Shown here: positions 23,650 through 35,980 of the stretch, one piece after another
How positions within the stretch are numbered: position 1 is the stretch's first letter
Layout: every line of letters begins with the position of its first letter
DNA from: Nymphaea colorata
Lineage: Eukaryota > Streptophyta > Magnoliopsida > Nymphaeales > Nymphaeaceae
Direction of reading: 5' to 3'
Length of the DNA stretch: 64,000 bases
Assembly: GCF_008831285.2 (NCBI RefSeq)
Contig: NC_045140.1
Location: 7,870,505 to 7,934,504, forward strand
The notes under the pieces: model-generated
Seen by the model: only the letters and a program-made list of their open reading frames with translations
Told to the model about the DNA's origin: nothing
The model's database searches: none
Position numbers and translations under genes: made by a program

Positions 23650-24290
23650 TACTTCTTTCACATATCAGCCTCGAGCTCCCATGTGCTCTCCTTCAACCCA
23701 TGGCATTGCCATTCCACTTTTAATAGAGGAATTCTCTTAGTGCGAAACACTTGCTCTCTTTGATCCACAATTCTAATAGGTTTTTCTTTCAACATCAAAT
23801 CATCTTGCACCTGAATACCTTGAAAGTCAATCACATGTATAGGATCCAACACATAACTTTCCAAGCATAGAAACATAAAAAATGTCAGGAACATGACTCA
23901 AATTAAGTGATATGCCAATTTGTATGGTACATCTTCAACTTTCTCTAATATCTCAAAAGGTTTAATGAACCTTGGGCTCAATTTTTCCTTAATACCAAAT
24001 CGAAAAATGTCTTTAGTAGGTGAACTTTTGAAAAACACATGATCACCAACATTAAAAGCCAATTTTCTATGTCCAATGTTGGCATAACTCTTCTATCTAC
24101 TTTGAGTTGCCAATAGACTTTTTCTTATCAATTTTACTTGGTCGGTGTGATGCTGCAATACCAAAGGGTTTTTGATCTTGCCATCACCCAATTTGAGTCA
24201 ACAAGTTGGTGATCTGCATGGCCTCGAATACAAGGCCTCAAAAGGTGTCATTCCCATACTAGAGTGATATCTGTTATTATATGCAAACTC
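23650..24290 (-). pseudogene. gypsy pol C-terminal end with chromodomain-like tail
   Basis: The best-preserved piece is 23658-23894: DPIHVIDFQGIQVQDD, then EKPIRIVDQREQVFRTK and IPLLKVEWQCHGLKESTWEL. This matches the conserved tail of chromovirus polyproteins, where a chromodomain-like fold is thought to direct integration to heterochromatin. The upstream part (23900-24290) is the linker after the integrase core and is broken by stops. Confidence 0.75.
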
Positions 24291-24990
24291 TGCTAATTTC
24301 ATATGTTTTTCTCATTTTTCTTTCTAGTCTAAAGCGCATGCACGTAACATGTCCTCTATGGTCTGAATGGTTCTCTTAGATTGTCCATTAGTTTGGGGGT
24401 GGAATGTTGTGCTCAACTTAAGCTGGACACCCAATGTCTTTTGCAATTGCCCCCAAAACATAGAAGTAAAACGTAGATCTTGATCCGCAATAATAGATTT
24501 TGTCACTCCATACAATCTCACTATCTCGTGAATATATAACTCTGCAAGACATTCCAATGTCTGAATTATTCTAATTGGTAGAAAATGAGCATATTTTAGA
24601 AGTCAGTAAATAATCACCCACATGGCATCATGTTGTCTCCTAGTGTGTGGCAAACTAACCATGAAATCCATCGTAATGTCCTCCCATTTTTAAGCCTCCT
24701 GGCCGTTGATGTTCAACTTTGACCTGCTAGCAAACAAAGCATTTTTCCACATATTATGCAATTTCGTGTTTCATTCCCGGCCACCAATAATTTCATTTCA
24801 TGTCCTGAAACATCTATGTACTGCCAAAGTGCATGAAAAATTTGGATTTGTGAGCTTTATTAAGCAATTGACGCTTCACCTCTTCATCTCTAGGAACCTA
24901 CAATCTTTGTCAAAACCACAATGAACCACCTTCTTCTTCATACCAAGAAGAATCTGTCTTCTTACTTTCTTTCTTTTTTTAGCAAAATCA
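24290..24990 (-). pseudogene. gypsy integrase (zinc-binding part and catalytic core)
   Basis: The enzyme would insert element cDNA into the genome. Minus-strand fragments run in order: VPRDEEVKRQLLNKAHKSKF (about 24900-24840), a degraded finger, EDITMDFMVSLPHTRR (about 24680-24630), then an open stretch at 24557-24324 with [32 protein letters not shown] and [18 protein letters not shown]. The usual GQSERT glutamate reads K here, so the third catalytic acidic residue is lost. Frames change several times. Confidence 0.8.
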
Positions 24991-25109
24991 GGATCTTTCT
25001 TTTGCTTCAAGATAAGCTCCTCCAACAAAGGATATCATATCAAGGCAGTCATTGTTGTTCTGTTTTCATCACATAAGTGAGACTACTAAGTTGTCACGTC
25101 TTGCAACAT

Positions 25110-25700
25110 TGTTTAAGAGTGATTCATCATATTGCATATTGTTGCATTAGCATGTCTGCTTAAAGCATCAGCCACCACATTCATTTTTCTTTGATGATAT
25201 GATATTTTGAAATCATAATCTTTTAAGTATTCAATCCATACTTCTTGCCTCAGATTGAGATCCTTTTGAAAGAATATGTACTTCAATGACTTGTGGTTCG
25301 TAAACACCTCAAACACTGACATGTAGAGATAGTGTCTTCATATCTTTAGTGCGAATACTACCGCTTTCAATTCCAAATCACGAGTGGGATAATGTTTCTC
25401 ATGTGTTTTCAACTGTCTAGATATATAAGCCACTACATGACCATGTTACATCAATACACAACCATAACTGATTCTCGATGCATTGGTATGTATAACAAAT
25501 CCTGAATTACCCGATGGAAACATCAAAAGAGGTGTGGTGGTAAGCTTGACCTTTAGATTTTGGAAACTCTTTTCACACTCCTTATTCTAAACAAACTTAA
25601 CTCATTTTCTCAATAGCTTAGTCATGGTTGTAGCTATTTTTGAAAAGTGTTGTATAAACTTGCAATGTTATCCTGCCAATCTTAGAAAGCTTCTAACCTC
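25110..25700 (-). pseudogene. gypsy RNase H
   Basis: RNase H degrades the RNA strand during reverse transcription. The end is well preserved at 25322-25113: [34 protein letters not shown] and [11 protein letters not shown], the standard gypsy RNase H tail. The first half is present but has several stops and frame changes. Confidence 0.8.
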
Positions 25701-25779
25701 AGTTACGTTGCGTGGCATCCTCTAGTCCTGTACTGCCGACACCTTAGTAGGATCATTGGAAACTCTATTTTTTGATATC

Positions 25780-26400
25780 ACATGATCAAGGAAGTTTACA
25801 TTCTCTAGCCAAAATTTGCATTTTGAATACTTGGTATACAACTTATGCTTACGCAAAATCCCCAACACACTCCTTAAATGGTCTCTGTGCTCTGTGTCAC
25901 TATCTTAGTACACCAAAATATTATCTACAAAAACTATAACAAATCAATCTAAGCAGTTTCGGAAAAGCCAATTCATGAGGTCCATAAATGTTGCAGAAAC
26001 ATTGTTCAACCCAAAAGGCATGACCCTGAATTCATAGTGCACATATTTAGTTCGAAAGGCAGTCTTAGAAACTTATTTCTCTCATATGAAAAGTTGATGA
26101 TAACCTATCCTTATATCAATTTCGGAGAATACCTTTGCATTCTTAAGTTGATCAACCAAGTCTTCATTCTAGGAAGCAGATACTTATTCTTGATAGTGAC
26201 TTGATTCAACATGTGGTAATTTATATATAAGCGCAACATTCCATCTTTCTTCTTAACAAACAATACATGTACTCCCCAAGGTGACACGTTGGGTCAAATG
26301 AAGCCCTTATCTAAGAGCTCATGTAATTGCTTCTTCAATTCTTCTAACTCTGTTGGTGTCATACGGTATGGTGCCTTAGAAATAGGAGCTGTCCCTGGTA
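25780..26400 (-). pseudogene. gypsy reverse transcriptase
   Basis: Conserved blocks in order on the minus strand: [15 protein letters not shown] (about 26350), [51 protein letters not shown] and VFVDNILVY. The catalytic FVDD reads FVDN, so the active site has lost an aspartate. There are also several stops and frameshifts. Confidence 0.82.
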
Positions 26401-26639
26401 ACAACTCTATCTTGAATTCAATGTCCTGTGTTGGGGCAAACTCGATAGCTGTTCAAGAAACACACCAGGATATCCACTCACGATGGCAACATCCTCTAAC
26501 TTCATCGGCTCAATCTCACTGGTCAACACATTGACCAAGAATGCAACAGTCCCTTTTTCTAACAACTGTTTAACCTTTAGTGCAAACACCATTATCTTAT
26601 CAGTTCGTGGCTTTTCAAGCTTGGAATTACATTGGTTGC

Positions 26640-27287
26640 ATCTCATGAATCAACAATTGTATATGCTTCTATCTACAACCTATATTGTCATAATGCATAT
26701 ATGGCCAATCCATGCCCAGAATAACATTGAATCTACTAAGACTTATGATCATCAACTATGCTGGTAGAGGTGAACACGAGCCCAGTTGAGCCCGAGTTCA
26801 GCCAGCTCGAGCTCAGCTTGACTAATGAAATCTCGAGCTCGGCTCGAGCTCGAGAATGGCTCGATGGAAGTAACTCGAGCTTGACTCAAAAGTTTTTTGT
26901 TCAGCTCGAGCTCAAGTCTAAGGCTCGATAAACTCGTTTACAGCAACTTTCAAGAGTTTCCTGAGTTGTAGGTAAGTGATATTGATGAATCTCTATGTCT
27001 ACATCAAGTAGATATTGGCTACATGAATCTTGAACATGCATAGGGCTGACCACTTTCAAGACCATTTTCAAGACATATGGCATCATTTTAGCCGACAATT
27101 CTAGTGAAGTGGCAAATCGACTAGATATGAAAGAATGAGTCACCCTTGCATCAAACAACACTATAGTAATGTGAGAACCAACAAGTAATGTACCTTTAGT
27201 GTGTGCTTGAAACTCCTCTACGGTAGTCACACAGACACGTCCAGTCGTCTTTTGTGCACTAGAAGGACTGGCCTCAGGCTTCTTCAA
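26640..27287 (-). pseudogene. gypsy aspartic protease, split by a hAT terminal fragment
   Basis: Minus-strand 27287-26960 reads GTLLVGSHITIVLFDARVTH then SFISSRFATSLEL. The catalytic DSG triad has changed to DAR, keeping only Asp. After about 26955 the frame runs into foreign GAGCTCGA-rich sequence (26767-26955). It resumes below 26766 with FNVILGMDWPYMHYD, the conserved end of the protease region. Confidence 0.78.
26767..26955. mobile_element. hAT terminal fragment (GAGCTCGA family)
   Basis: Begins TAGAGGTGAACACGAGCC, matching the right terminus of the hAT element ending at 38637 (TAGGGCTGAACACGAGCC in reverse complement). It is dense in GCTCGAGCTCG motifs. The other terminus and a TSD are not found, so it looks like a truncated end or a short deletion derivative. 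The right edge is approximate. Confidence 0.65.
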
Positions 27288-27296
27288 CTCCTTGTC

Positions 27297-27560
27297 TCAC
27301 ATTGTGGGGCAACCTTTGATGAAGCGTCTCATCCTTCCATAGTGTAAACACGCTCTTGTCTCTCGATAGTACAGCTTCCTAGGGTGCACACGCGAGCAAG
27401 TAGGGCACCTCAATAGAGTCGAGGTAGTCATTGCCCCCTGTATAGTGTCATTGCATGTAGGCCTGTTTTGCCTGAATGTTCTATCAACCCGCTTTCTATA
27501 AGGCTTTGTCCTGCCTGCAAAGTTGTAGTGTTTGGCCTGCATCCGCCCATCGTGTGTGTG
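27297..27560 (-). pseudogene. gypsy gag C-terminal end with damaged zinc knuckles
   Basis: Minus strand 27542-27297 includes CPTCSRVHPRKLYY and RACLHYGRMRRFIKGCP. The second is a CCHC knuckle that has lost its second Cys (now Y) and its His (now R), so it could not bind zinc. Confidence 0.7.
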
Positions 27561-28225
27561 TTGGCTTGTCTTCTTGTGATGGTCCCTCTGAGTCTTAGCC
27601 TAATCCTCTTCTATGTGTCTAGCCATGGTGACCGCCTCATCTAAATCGTGAGGCCTACTAGATGTCACCTTGTTTTACAGCCCGTCACGCAATCTATGCA
27701 CAAACTTGTTTGCTCTGCTGTGGTATAGAGATGTGGGCAATACACCTCCAAGTGTCGATACTTAGTAACATGCTTTTCCAAGCTCATATAGTTTTATTGC
27801 AACTCAAGAAACTCTTGCATCTTTTTGTTTCTAGCATGTGCTAGGAAGTAAATGTTGAAGAACGAATATTTGAACTGCTTCTATGAGATCGACTGTTGGC
27901 CTGTAAACTGAATCTCACAGGTCAGTTGCCACCACTGTTTGGCAACACCTTTCAACAAATACGAACCATAGTTTACTTTATCTCCTTCTGACATCTTGAG
28001 AAACACAAAGATGCACTCTACCTCTTCAATCCACTCCTCTGCTGCATTTGGGTTGCCATTTCCTGTAAAGATAGGCGGCTGCATCGACATAAATTGTTTG
28101 AACAACACCAAAGTTATCTTCTTCATAAGTGGTGCAGTGGTGTCCCTTGTAGAAGATGCATGGCTCCTCTGATTACTGACCATCGAATGTACTAGGGAGA
28201 TTAGCGTCTGCAAGGTCATCAACAT
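27561..28225 (-). pseudogene. gypsy gag capsid region
   Basis: Minus strand 28225-27881 is open and shows FMSMQPPIFTGNGNPNAAEE, WIEEVECIFVFLKMSEGDKV and GVAKQWW, the Retrotrans_gag pattern. It continues with stops and a frame change to about 27640 (MQEFLELQ.NYMSLEKHVTKY). Gag forms the particle core in which reverse transcription occurs. The true start is unclear; an upstream ATG is not preserved in frame. Confidence 0.75.
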
Positions 28226-28638
28226 TATAGTCTACTGATCCATAGGTGGGGTTTGTATTGGTGGGGTTTGGGCACCCATAATAGTCTGGGCGAACAGTTA
28301 CCTTGACATACTATCATCCAGCGGGGTATGTGCATCTAAATGGGCCGAACTTGACTCTCTTTGTGTCTTTGTAGCCTGTCCACCTTACTTCTTACTTCAA
28401 CTTTGGTACTCCATTTGTACAACCAAGGACCCTCATTCTCAAACAAGGGCTATGACAAGTCGGTCAAGTCCAATCACAAAGTTGCATCACCACAATCATC
28501 AAAACATCAATCCATCGTATACTTACATATTACAGTGAAAAACAAAACTACAATAAGAGCTCAATCAAGTAGCGCATACTTGGACAACATGACTTACATA
28601 TAGACTTTAGCACACATCCATAACAGAGTTTTTTCATA

Positions 28639-28650
28639 GCTCTGATATCA
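28639..28650 (-). promoter_or_regulatory. gypsy primer-binding site (tRNA-iMet type)
   Basis: Minus-strand TGATATCAGAGC, four bases downstream of the LTR end TGACA. Differs by one base from TGGTATCAGAGC. Confidence 0.8.
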
Positions 28651-28654
28651 AAGC

Positions 28655-30699
28655 TGTCAACCCCAACACTTTGACCCCCAAATAACTTTTTTTTTTGTTA
28701 AAAACATAAAATGTTGAGGTGCAACTACATAACGATTCAAAATGATCTATACAAATCAAAAGACAATGGGGCAAACTTTTCATTATGTAATAAATTTTAG
28801 TTTATACAAAATCATTTCATATTCCAAAGCGATACAGATTGTCCCCAAACAACAACATTGATGTCTAACAAAATAAGACATCAATGAGACCCAAAACATG
28901 ACGCGCCGACACTACAATAGACCCAAAATCTTTCCCGTAGGATGTGAGTTGTGCCATCTGATCAACCTGCTGCCTCAGTCTGTCAAAACCTAAAAAAAGA
29001 AAACAATAGAAGGCTTAGCCTTTGTAGTATGGTAACAAACCAGATAAATCCCAAGCCTTCTAAGGTAAAGGCTCAACTCTATGATATAACAAATACGAAA
29101 ACAAAACACTATTATGTCATGATAGAAGCAAGCAGTCACATGACTTGTCATGGAAGCCCCTTACATATACCACAACAAGTAAAGACTGTTCAAAGGCCAC
29201 AATTAACACATTTAATAATCACATTCACTTCATGCATATTCACTTCATTCACATTATTTTCATTTACAATCATTTTATTTACATTAGCTTTAGTTCATGT
29301 AGGTGCAAATACAAACACATGCAACCCATGGATGACCTACAGTCGGGAGACAACCCCCGTGGTGGCTCGAAACGATATGGATCTATTCATGCTGCAACGG
29401 TAGAGCAATCATCCATGGATATGTGAATTCCAAGAAGAATTACTCAGCCTTCCTTATGACAACTAGGTTGGGAAGGCGGGAGCCCAATGCTTCAAGTACA
29501 TCACACAACAATATCCTGGAGCCTTGCTCTGCCTGTGCTCTGAGCATGCGAGACGAGCAATGAGGGCGGGACATCTCCTAAACAAATTGTCATAACCATT
29601 GGCCTCTCATCTACTATTTTTATTAACTTATCATTATGAAAACATATTCACAAAATGACTGGTTGGCACATGAGGTTGGTTCACTTCATGAGTGCACCCA
29701 TACATCCCAACGCCTTCATACAAGGGCTACACATATAGTCAATAAGTAACACCTTCCCAACGCCTTTCCAACTAACGTATTCTTTTCCCAATAAGTAACG
29801 CGATATGCACCTCAACAAAAGCATACATCACAAGGTCGCTAAAGTGGTTCTAAACCTTCTCAACAACATCAAATCTCTACCATGCTTCCTAACCGCTTCA
29901 AAAAATAACCCATCATGCTAAAAAGATAATTAACACATAGATCTTTATCCTTCCAAAATAGTCCTAGACATTTCTCAATATAGCAAAGTCTCTAACATGC
30001 ATTCTAAATCAATTATTCTTGAATTTAACATGTTTAAATAATAATTATACATGTGCTAATAGAAGACATTAGACAATTTAGGCTCAATTAGGCTTTGCTC
30101 ACCCCACTCTTAGAGTCCTAACTGCTATAGTGTTCCTAGCAGCCACCTCAAGTGCTTGACTGATTCCCAAGCAGCTAAAATTAGATGTTATCATCGCCTC
30201 CAAAGCCTTCCATTCACTGTTATGAGGAGAAAAACGGCTCCCCAAGCTGCAATCTGATCAAACAACACTAAATAGAGTGAGAATTAGCAAATGAGAGATA
30301 AAAAAAGAGAGCCTATTGTTAGAAGATGGCATCCGGTCATGAGGAGGTGGTTCAGCTGATTTTGACACGCATGGTTAGGAGAGACAACAATCAGGTGCGA
30401 AAACAAAACAGGTGAGAGGGAGAGTGCCGAGAGAGTGTTTGACTGAAGGTAAGAGACATTGTGAGTGAGAGAAGACTCAAAACAGAGAGGGAGAAAAATT
30501 GATAAGGGGCAACATAGCTGGAGGGAAATAGGGAACAATAGGAGAGAGTTGAGAAGGAGGGAGATAGTGCGGGAAAGAGGGGAAGTGAGAGCTTGTGGGA
30601 GAGAGAGGGACTGGACAGTGAATGCTTGGGATAGAGGGGGAGATGGACAGAGAACGGCGAGAGAGGGAGGAGGCGAAGAAAGAAGAGACAGGGAGAGAA
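28655..30699 (-). repeat. gypsy 5' LTR, part 1
   Basis: Plus-strand start TGTCAACCCC. Parallels 20392-23217 except for a deletion of about 750 bp at about 29742, where the counterpart of 21490-22245 is missing. Cut at 30699 by the hAT insertion; the remainder is 38638-38924. Confidence 0.88.
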
Positions 30700-31731
30700 C
30701 ACGGGGTGCACAACGAGTTGAGCTACTCGAGCTCGACTCGTTTAAGCTCGACTCGTAAGTATAAACAAACTGCTTCATTAGTTAAACGAGTCGAGCTTGA
30801 GTTCACGAGTCAACTTGTTTAACTATTTGAGTCGAGCTCGAGTTCACTCTAGCGGACTCGTTAAAGCTCGACTCGGCTCGATTAACATAACGGTTTAAAA
30901 AAAAACCGGTTCAGCTGTCTCAGTGTCTCACTTCTTCTCACTTCTCAGGCTGGAACAGGAAAGGGTTTTTTTTTGTGTTCTAGGGTTTCTTTTCGTTCTC
31001 CCTTTCTCCGACTCCGACTCTCCCTCTCTCGATGTCTCCGGCTTCTCCTCCTCTGCCTGTGCTCCCGCCTTGCTTCACTACTTGTGCTTCTTCTCTGCCT
31101 ATGCTCTGCGCTCCTGCTGCCCTGCGTCATTGTGCTCTCCAGTCTCCGCCTCTCTACTTCTTCAGTGAGTCAGTGATATCCAACTGAAAGGCAGCGCATC
31201 CTGCGCCGGAGGTGTCCCATTTCTCTGGTGTCAACCTGCTTCTGCGACGTCCTTCTCCTCCTTCGACCAGCTTCTCCATTGTTGTTGTTCCAGGTGTGGC
31301 TCTGCCATCTATCTCGCCCTCTTTCTCTCTCTCTCTGTTTCTGTCTCTCTATCTTTCTTGGTTGCGCCTATGACTCGTAATGTCTAAACCCATGTTTGAT
31401 GGGCCATTCTCCCCTTCTCTAGTGTTCTGTAGCTGTTCCAGAGACCTGTCGTCCTTCTGGTGACCTGCTGGCTGCTGCTTTGATCAACGTTCTTTCAGGT
31501 ACCTTCCTTCGAGCCCCTACCTGTCTCTCTCTTTCTCACATACACAAGTGCATATTATATTACGTGCATATTCTTACTTTTTTTTCTTTTCTTCCTTTCT
31601 CTACTTCTTCCTCCTGTTCTTTCCTTCTTTTACTGATTTATATACTGTTATGCTATTTATATCTTCTAGTGTATTGTTTGAGGTGGAGGAATTTCAAAAT
31701 CACCACTTTTCCCCTTTTCAAAATCCGTCCA

Positions 31732-32552
31732 GCTGCACCCTATTCATTTGTATGTGTTTTTTTTTTCCAAGATTTCTCCAAGCAATTGTTATGTCAAATC
31801 CGTCCAGCAACATTACCATTTAGCAATTTGCAATGCTATCTTGCTCTTGGTTTCCGTAGATTAGATTGACAAACAGAAAATCATGGGAACAATGCTATCT
31901 TGATCTTGGTTTCCATAGATTAGAATTATGGTGTCAAACTAACCCTTTTGTCTATCTAATTTATGCTTCGGATTCACCAATGTTCAATCGCTATTTCTAT
32001 GCTCATGTGCTAGCAACTTAAGTTTCATTTTTGTGCACATTTTGGCAGTCGGCCAGACCTGCTTGATGCTGCACTTCTGCGTCCTAGAAGACTTGATCGA
32101 CTTCTTTTCTGTGATTTTCCTTCAAAGCATGAGAGGGTGGATATTCTAAAAGTTCTATCTAGAAAGGTTAGTAATGATATTGTTGCTTAAATCCACATAA
32201 TAGATGAATACAATATTTGATTTTTTACAGGCTTTATGTCAGAACTGATTAACTTAAACCTGTTTGCAAAATGGTGACCAATGTTGAGAATATTGTATCT
32301 TTATTTCCTAAACGATATCATTTGGAAAAATAGCATGATATTTTGAAAATGTTGCCAAAAGAAGTTTCTCAATAAAATGGCAGTAGAAACCATCATATTT
32401 TCCTCCTTTTGGAAACAATATTATGCATATGTGTATGACATGTTAGTTTTTTGTTTCATTCTGTAAGTTAAAGTATCTTATGAAATGTTGTAGATGTTTT
32501 TTGTGGGAAGAGTAGCCATTCATAATTTTGTGATCTGTTCATTTGTATGTAT
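31732..32552 (+). repeat. direct repeat A (PEX1 intron-exon-intron segment)
   Basis: About 821 bp nearly identical to 36283-37105; I count roughly a dozen differences by eye. Both copies hold the same PEX1 exon. A shorter motif, TGTTCATTTGTATGTGTTTT, marks both edges of the repeat and may have served in the duplication. Confidence 0.9.
32049..32166 (+). pseudogene. PEX1: PEX1 exon fragment, copy A (AAA ATPase D2 region)
   Basis: Exon of 118 bp between an AG acceptor (GGCAG) and a GT donor (GTTAGT). It reads [17 protein letters not shown] then [19 protein letters not shown], the second region of homology of the D2 AAA domain of peroxin 1, the ATPase that with PEX6 recycles the PEX5 receptor at peroxisomes. 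The usual RPGRLDR reads RPRRLDR. It lies inside a hAT element inside a gypsy LTR, so it is a captured fragment, not the resident gene. Confidence 0.85.
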
Positions 32553-33059
32553 TTTTTTCTTTCTCTTTTTTTTTTTCATATGTTCTGTCAAATCCATCCA
32601 GCTGCACCCTGCTTACTGCTTAGGCATTTTTGGGTGGCTGCCACCTAGTCCAGTCTAACACTTTTAAGTTTTAACTACATACTAACATACATCACTCATC
32701 ACTGAACAGAATTTGGAGATGTTTGATAATTGTTCTAAATGACTTCATTTGCAAATTTGTGCAGCAGGTGTTTTAAAACATCACTTGATGCATTTGTATG
32801 TAGTGCTACTGCGTCTGGTCTAGGCTGGAATTGATTTTCCAATCCCTTACTTGAATAAAGTGGACTTTCTTTTTCAAATGGCTTTTTTTTTTTTGTTGCA
32901 GTTGGACATAGAACTAGTGGTCTATGCCCTTTTTTGTTATATATTGAACCCATGGGAGCCACCGTGTTCTGTTTTTTCTTCTATGTTAGTGTCATGCTCA
33001 TGCACTATGTTTGTGTTATTTCTTGTCTTGTTTCTCATATAGTTTGTAATCATTTGGCG

Positions 33060-33165
33060 ATGATAGCTAGGTGTATTTGTATCAGACAAGGTCCCAGAAA
33101 TTCTGATTGGTGATCCAGGAAGATTTTGACAGATAATCACCAACCTGGTGGGAAATTCAGTTAAA
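33060..33165 (+). pseudogene. captured exon fragment of a cytokinin-receptor-type histidine kinase
   Basis: The frame from 33073 reads VFVSDKVPEILIGDPGRF, stop, QIITNLVGNSVK, ending at a GT donor (GTATGT from 33166). This matches the N-box region of the ATPase domain of plant sensor histidine kinases of the AHK2/3/4 group; AHK4/CRE1 is the closest in memory. The stop is TGA where the family has Arg (CGA), one C-to-T change. The exon start is degraded. No other part of the gene was recognised with confidence; a trace near 32903-32925 may be related. Confidence 0.7.
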
Positions 33166-33784
33166 GTATGTCTCTTTCTTATGTCTGCACTACTGATTTA
33201 ATGTCTACAGTGCTACTGATTTGCATGTTGTTTCAATATTATGCGTTTCAATATTAGGACTTAGGACATGTCACTCTGGTATACTAAATGCTATTTTGTT
33301 GCTGCTATTGGATATATTATGTGTGTTTCAATATTTGTTAATTTGTGTATCTATTGCTGCATGCAGCTAGTTCTTAATTTGTGTAAAAGAAGCTTGAGAT
33401 AAATATGAAATTCTGATAGGTCAACTGATTTTCTACTATGTTTTCTAAATAAATCAATATATATATATACTACTTAATGATAAATCACATATTTGTAAAT
33501 GATAAATATTAGTTGGTTGCTAGTTCACATGGCTTCTGAATTATAAATATTGTTCTCATAGTTGTGTTGGACTGTTGGGTGATATTTATCCCAATGATGA
33601 AGTAGTTTTTTTTGGTATTCTGTGTAAGGATGTCTTCTGTCTGTGTAAGGATGTCTTATTTTGGTATTCCCTTAAATTGTAAGGATGTCTTCTGTTGGTA
33701 TTCCCTTAAATTGTAATATGTTTCTGTTAAATTTCATGTTCAAATAGGAGAATAGCTTGAGCAGGAGGCAAAAACACTAGTTTG

Positions 33785-35980
33785 AAGAATGACAAATTTA
33801 GGAAGAAATATCATTGATAAGGGCAAACAAGTATGTGATTCGAGAAAGAGTTCAGATGATGTCCCAATGGGAGTACATTCCTCTAATGAAACTCCTATGG
33901 ATCGCAAGACACTGAAAATGAAGGAGTTTCAATAGATGCTCCTGAAGTACGTATAAGTGATGCAAAAAGATCAAGGTCAAAGACTTCATCAATATGGAAT
34001 GATTTCGACGAGGTCATTATAAATGGTACCAAAAAAGGAAAATGTAAGTACTGCAGCACACTATTTTAGATAAGTGCAGGAGGATCTACATCATCAATGA
34101 GAAGACACAAATGTTTGACACGTCTTGCTAACAAAAAGCAAACAATTTTAAGTTTTAAATCTGGAAATACTTCAGATGTCACGAAGAAGCTTATGGAAAT
34201 GGGTTCCAACATCGATACTCAAGCAATAAGAGACATAATTGCAAAACTAGTGGCAACCGGAGAACATGCTTTTTCATAGTGGATAATTGTTGGTTTAGAT
34301 TCCTTCATAGGCTTGGTTTTCCTAATTGGGTGCCAGTTGAACGACAGTTAAAAGAGATGTTATGAAATTATATGAAGATGAAAAGAAAAAAATGTTTCTT
34401 GTCTTGAAGGTTGTTGATAAGATTGCTTTGACTACAGATATGTGGACGTCAAACCAACAACTTGGATATATGGCATTAACAACACATTTTATTGATAAAG
34501 AGTGGAATATGCAACAACGTATCATCAACTTTACCGAAGTTGAGCCACCTCATACTGGGTTAGTTTTAGCAAATGTAATTGCTAAGCATCTTGCAGAGTG
34601 GGAGATTAAAAAAAATAATATCCATTACAGTTGACAACGCTTCATCAAACGATGTTCTTGTTAGAAAATTAAAAGAGAACATGGAAAAAAGTGGCATCAA
34701 CTTGTATTATGGAGGTAAATTTTTTCATGTGCGATGTTGTGCACATATTTTAAATCTGATGGTAAAAGATGGGTTGAGTGCCATTAAAAATGAAATTATT
34801 AGCATTACAGATGCAGTTAAATATATCAAAGTGTCACCTTCAAGACTCCATGGTTTTGCAGCTGCAGGTAGAGAGTTGGATCTTTCAACGACAAAGAAGT
34901 TAGTGTTAGATGTACCAACTCGATGGAATTCAACATATTTTATGTTGGAAACAGCTCTTGCATATAAAGATGCTTTTGCAAGATATAGCATGGAAGACCC
35001 AGGTTTTGTATGGTTGCTTGTACCTAAGGATTGGGAAAAAATAGCAGTGATATGTGATTTTCTTCATGTTTTCTATGATGTGTCCACCTTATTTTCTGGG
35101 TCATCTTATGCAACAGCAAACTTATATTTTCTTGAAATTTGGAGAGTTCAAGAAATATTGCAGGAAAAGGTTGAAAATGAAGGTGGGTTTATGAAGGCAA
35201 TGGCAGTGAAAATGAAGGAGAAATTTGATAAATATTGGAAATCTTGTAACTTGTTAATGGTTATTGCATCCATATTAGATCCACGCGTGAAACTCACATT
35301 ATCAGAATTTGTCTTTTCAAGAATTTACCAATCAAGAGAAGAAAGGGAAGAACAAATGCAAATGATAAAACAATCTTTACAAGATGTTTATGAAAGTTAC
35401 ATTCAAAGAAATGAAGTGGATGTCAATATTTCTACTGCTTCAACTACTTCCTCTAGTATTCAAGGTCGAGAGAGTCAAGACACCCCACATGGTGGAAGGA
35501 AGTTATTTTTTAAGTTCTTAGGTAAAGCTGAGAATGTTGTTTTTCAGGTCACCAAATCTGAGATAGACACATATTTGGAGGATGGATTGATTAAGCATGA
35601 TGATAATGGTGATGAAGATTCTTTCAATATTTTGCAATGGTGGAAGGATAAGGAATCTAAGTATCGAATTCTTTCACAAATGGCACGTGATCTGTTGTCA
35701 ATTCCAATAACTTCTGCTGCTTCAGAAAAAGCTTTCAGTACAGGAGGTCGAATTGTTAATGATAGTCGTAGTTCATTGATGCCAAAAACAGTTAAAGCTT
35801 TGGTTTGTTTGGGTAATTGGGTAAAGAATGATGGTGATCCAATGCATGAAGTTTTAACAAAAGTAAGTATGTTTTGAAGCAAATGTATTCATTAAATATT
35901 TTGTGAATAATTTGTTAATTGACTATATGTATTTCCTTCAGGTTGAGGATGAATCAAGTGAATATATATCATTAGAATGA
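33785..35980 (+). pseudogene. hAT transposase gene (element 30700-38637), broken
   Basis: Ac/hAT-type transposase, which would cut and paste the element. An N-terminal BED finger is recognisable at about 33985-34110 (IWNDFDEVI, KGKCKYC, SSMRRHKC) but has an in-frame TAG near 34068, with another at 34277. The core follows with TTDMWTSNQQLGYMALTTHF (34435 on). A frameshift lies in an A-run near 34607-34614. The frame is then open at 34579-35877 (TVDNASSND, RCCAHILNLMVKDGL, DVPTRWNSTYFMLE). The C-terminal dimerisation region has LQWWKDKESKYRILSQMARD and SAASEKAFSTGGRIVN. A last intron (35863-35941) leads to a final exon, 35942-35980, ending EYISLE. At least two stops and one frameshift make it inactive. 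Confidence 0.88.

Noticed and set aside
30923-31176. ORFs in the leader of the hAT element
   Set aside because: Pyrimidine-rich, both strands open by chance, no family recognised; resembles a 5' UTR.
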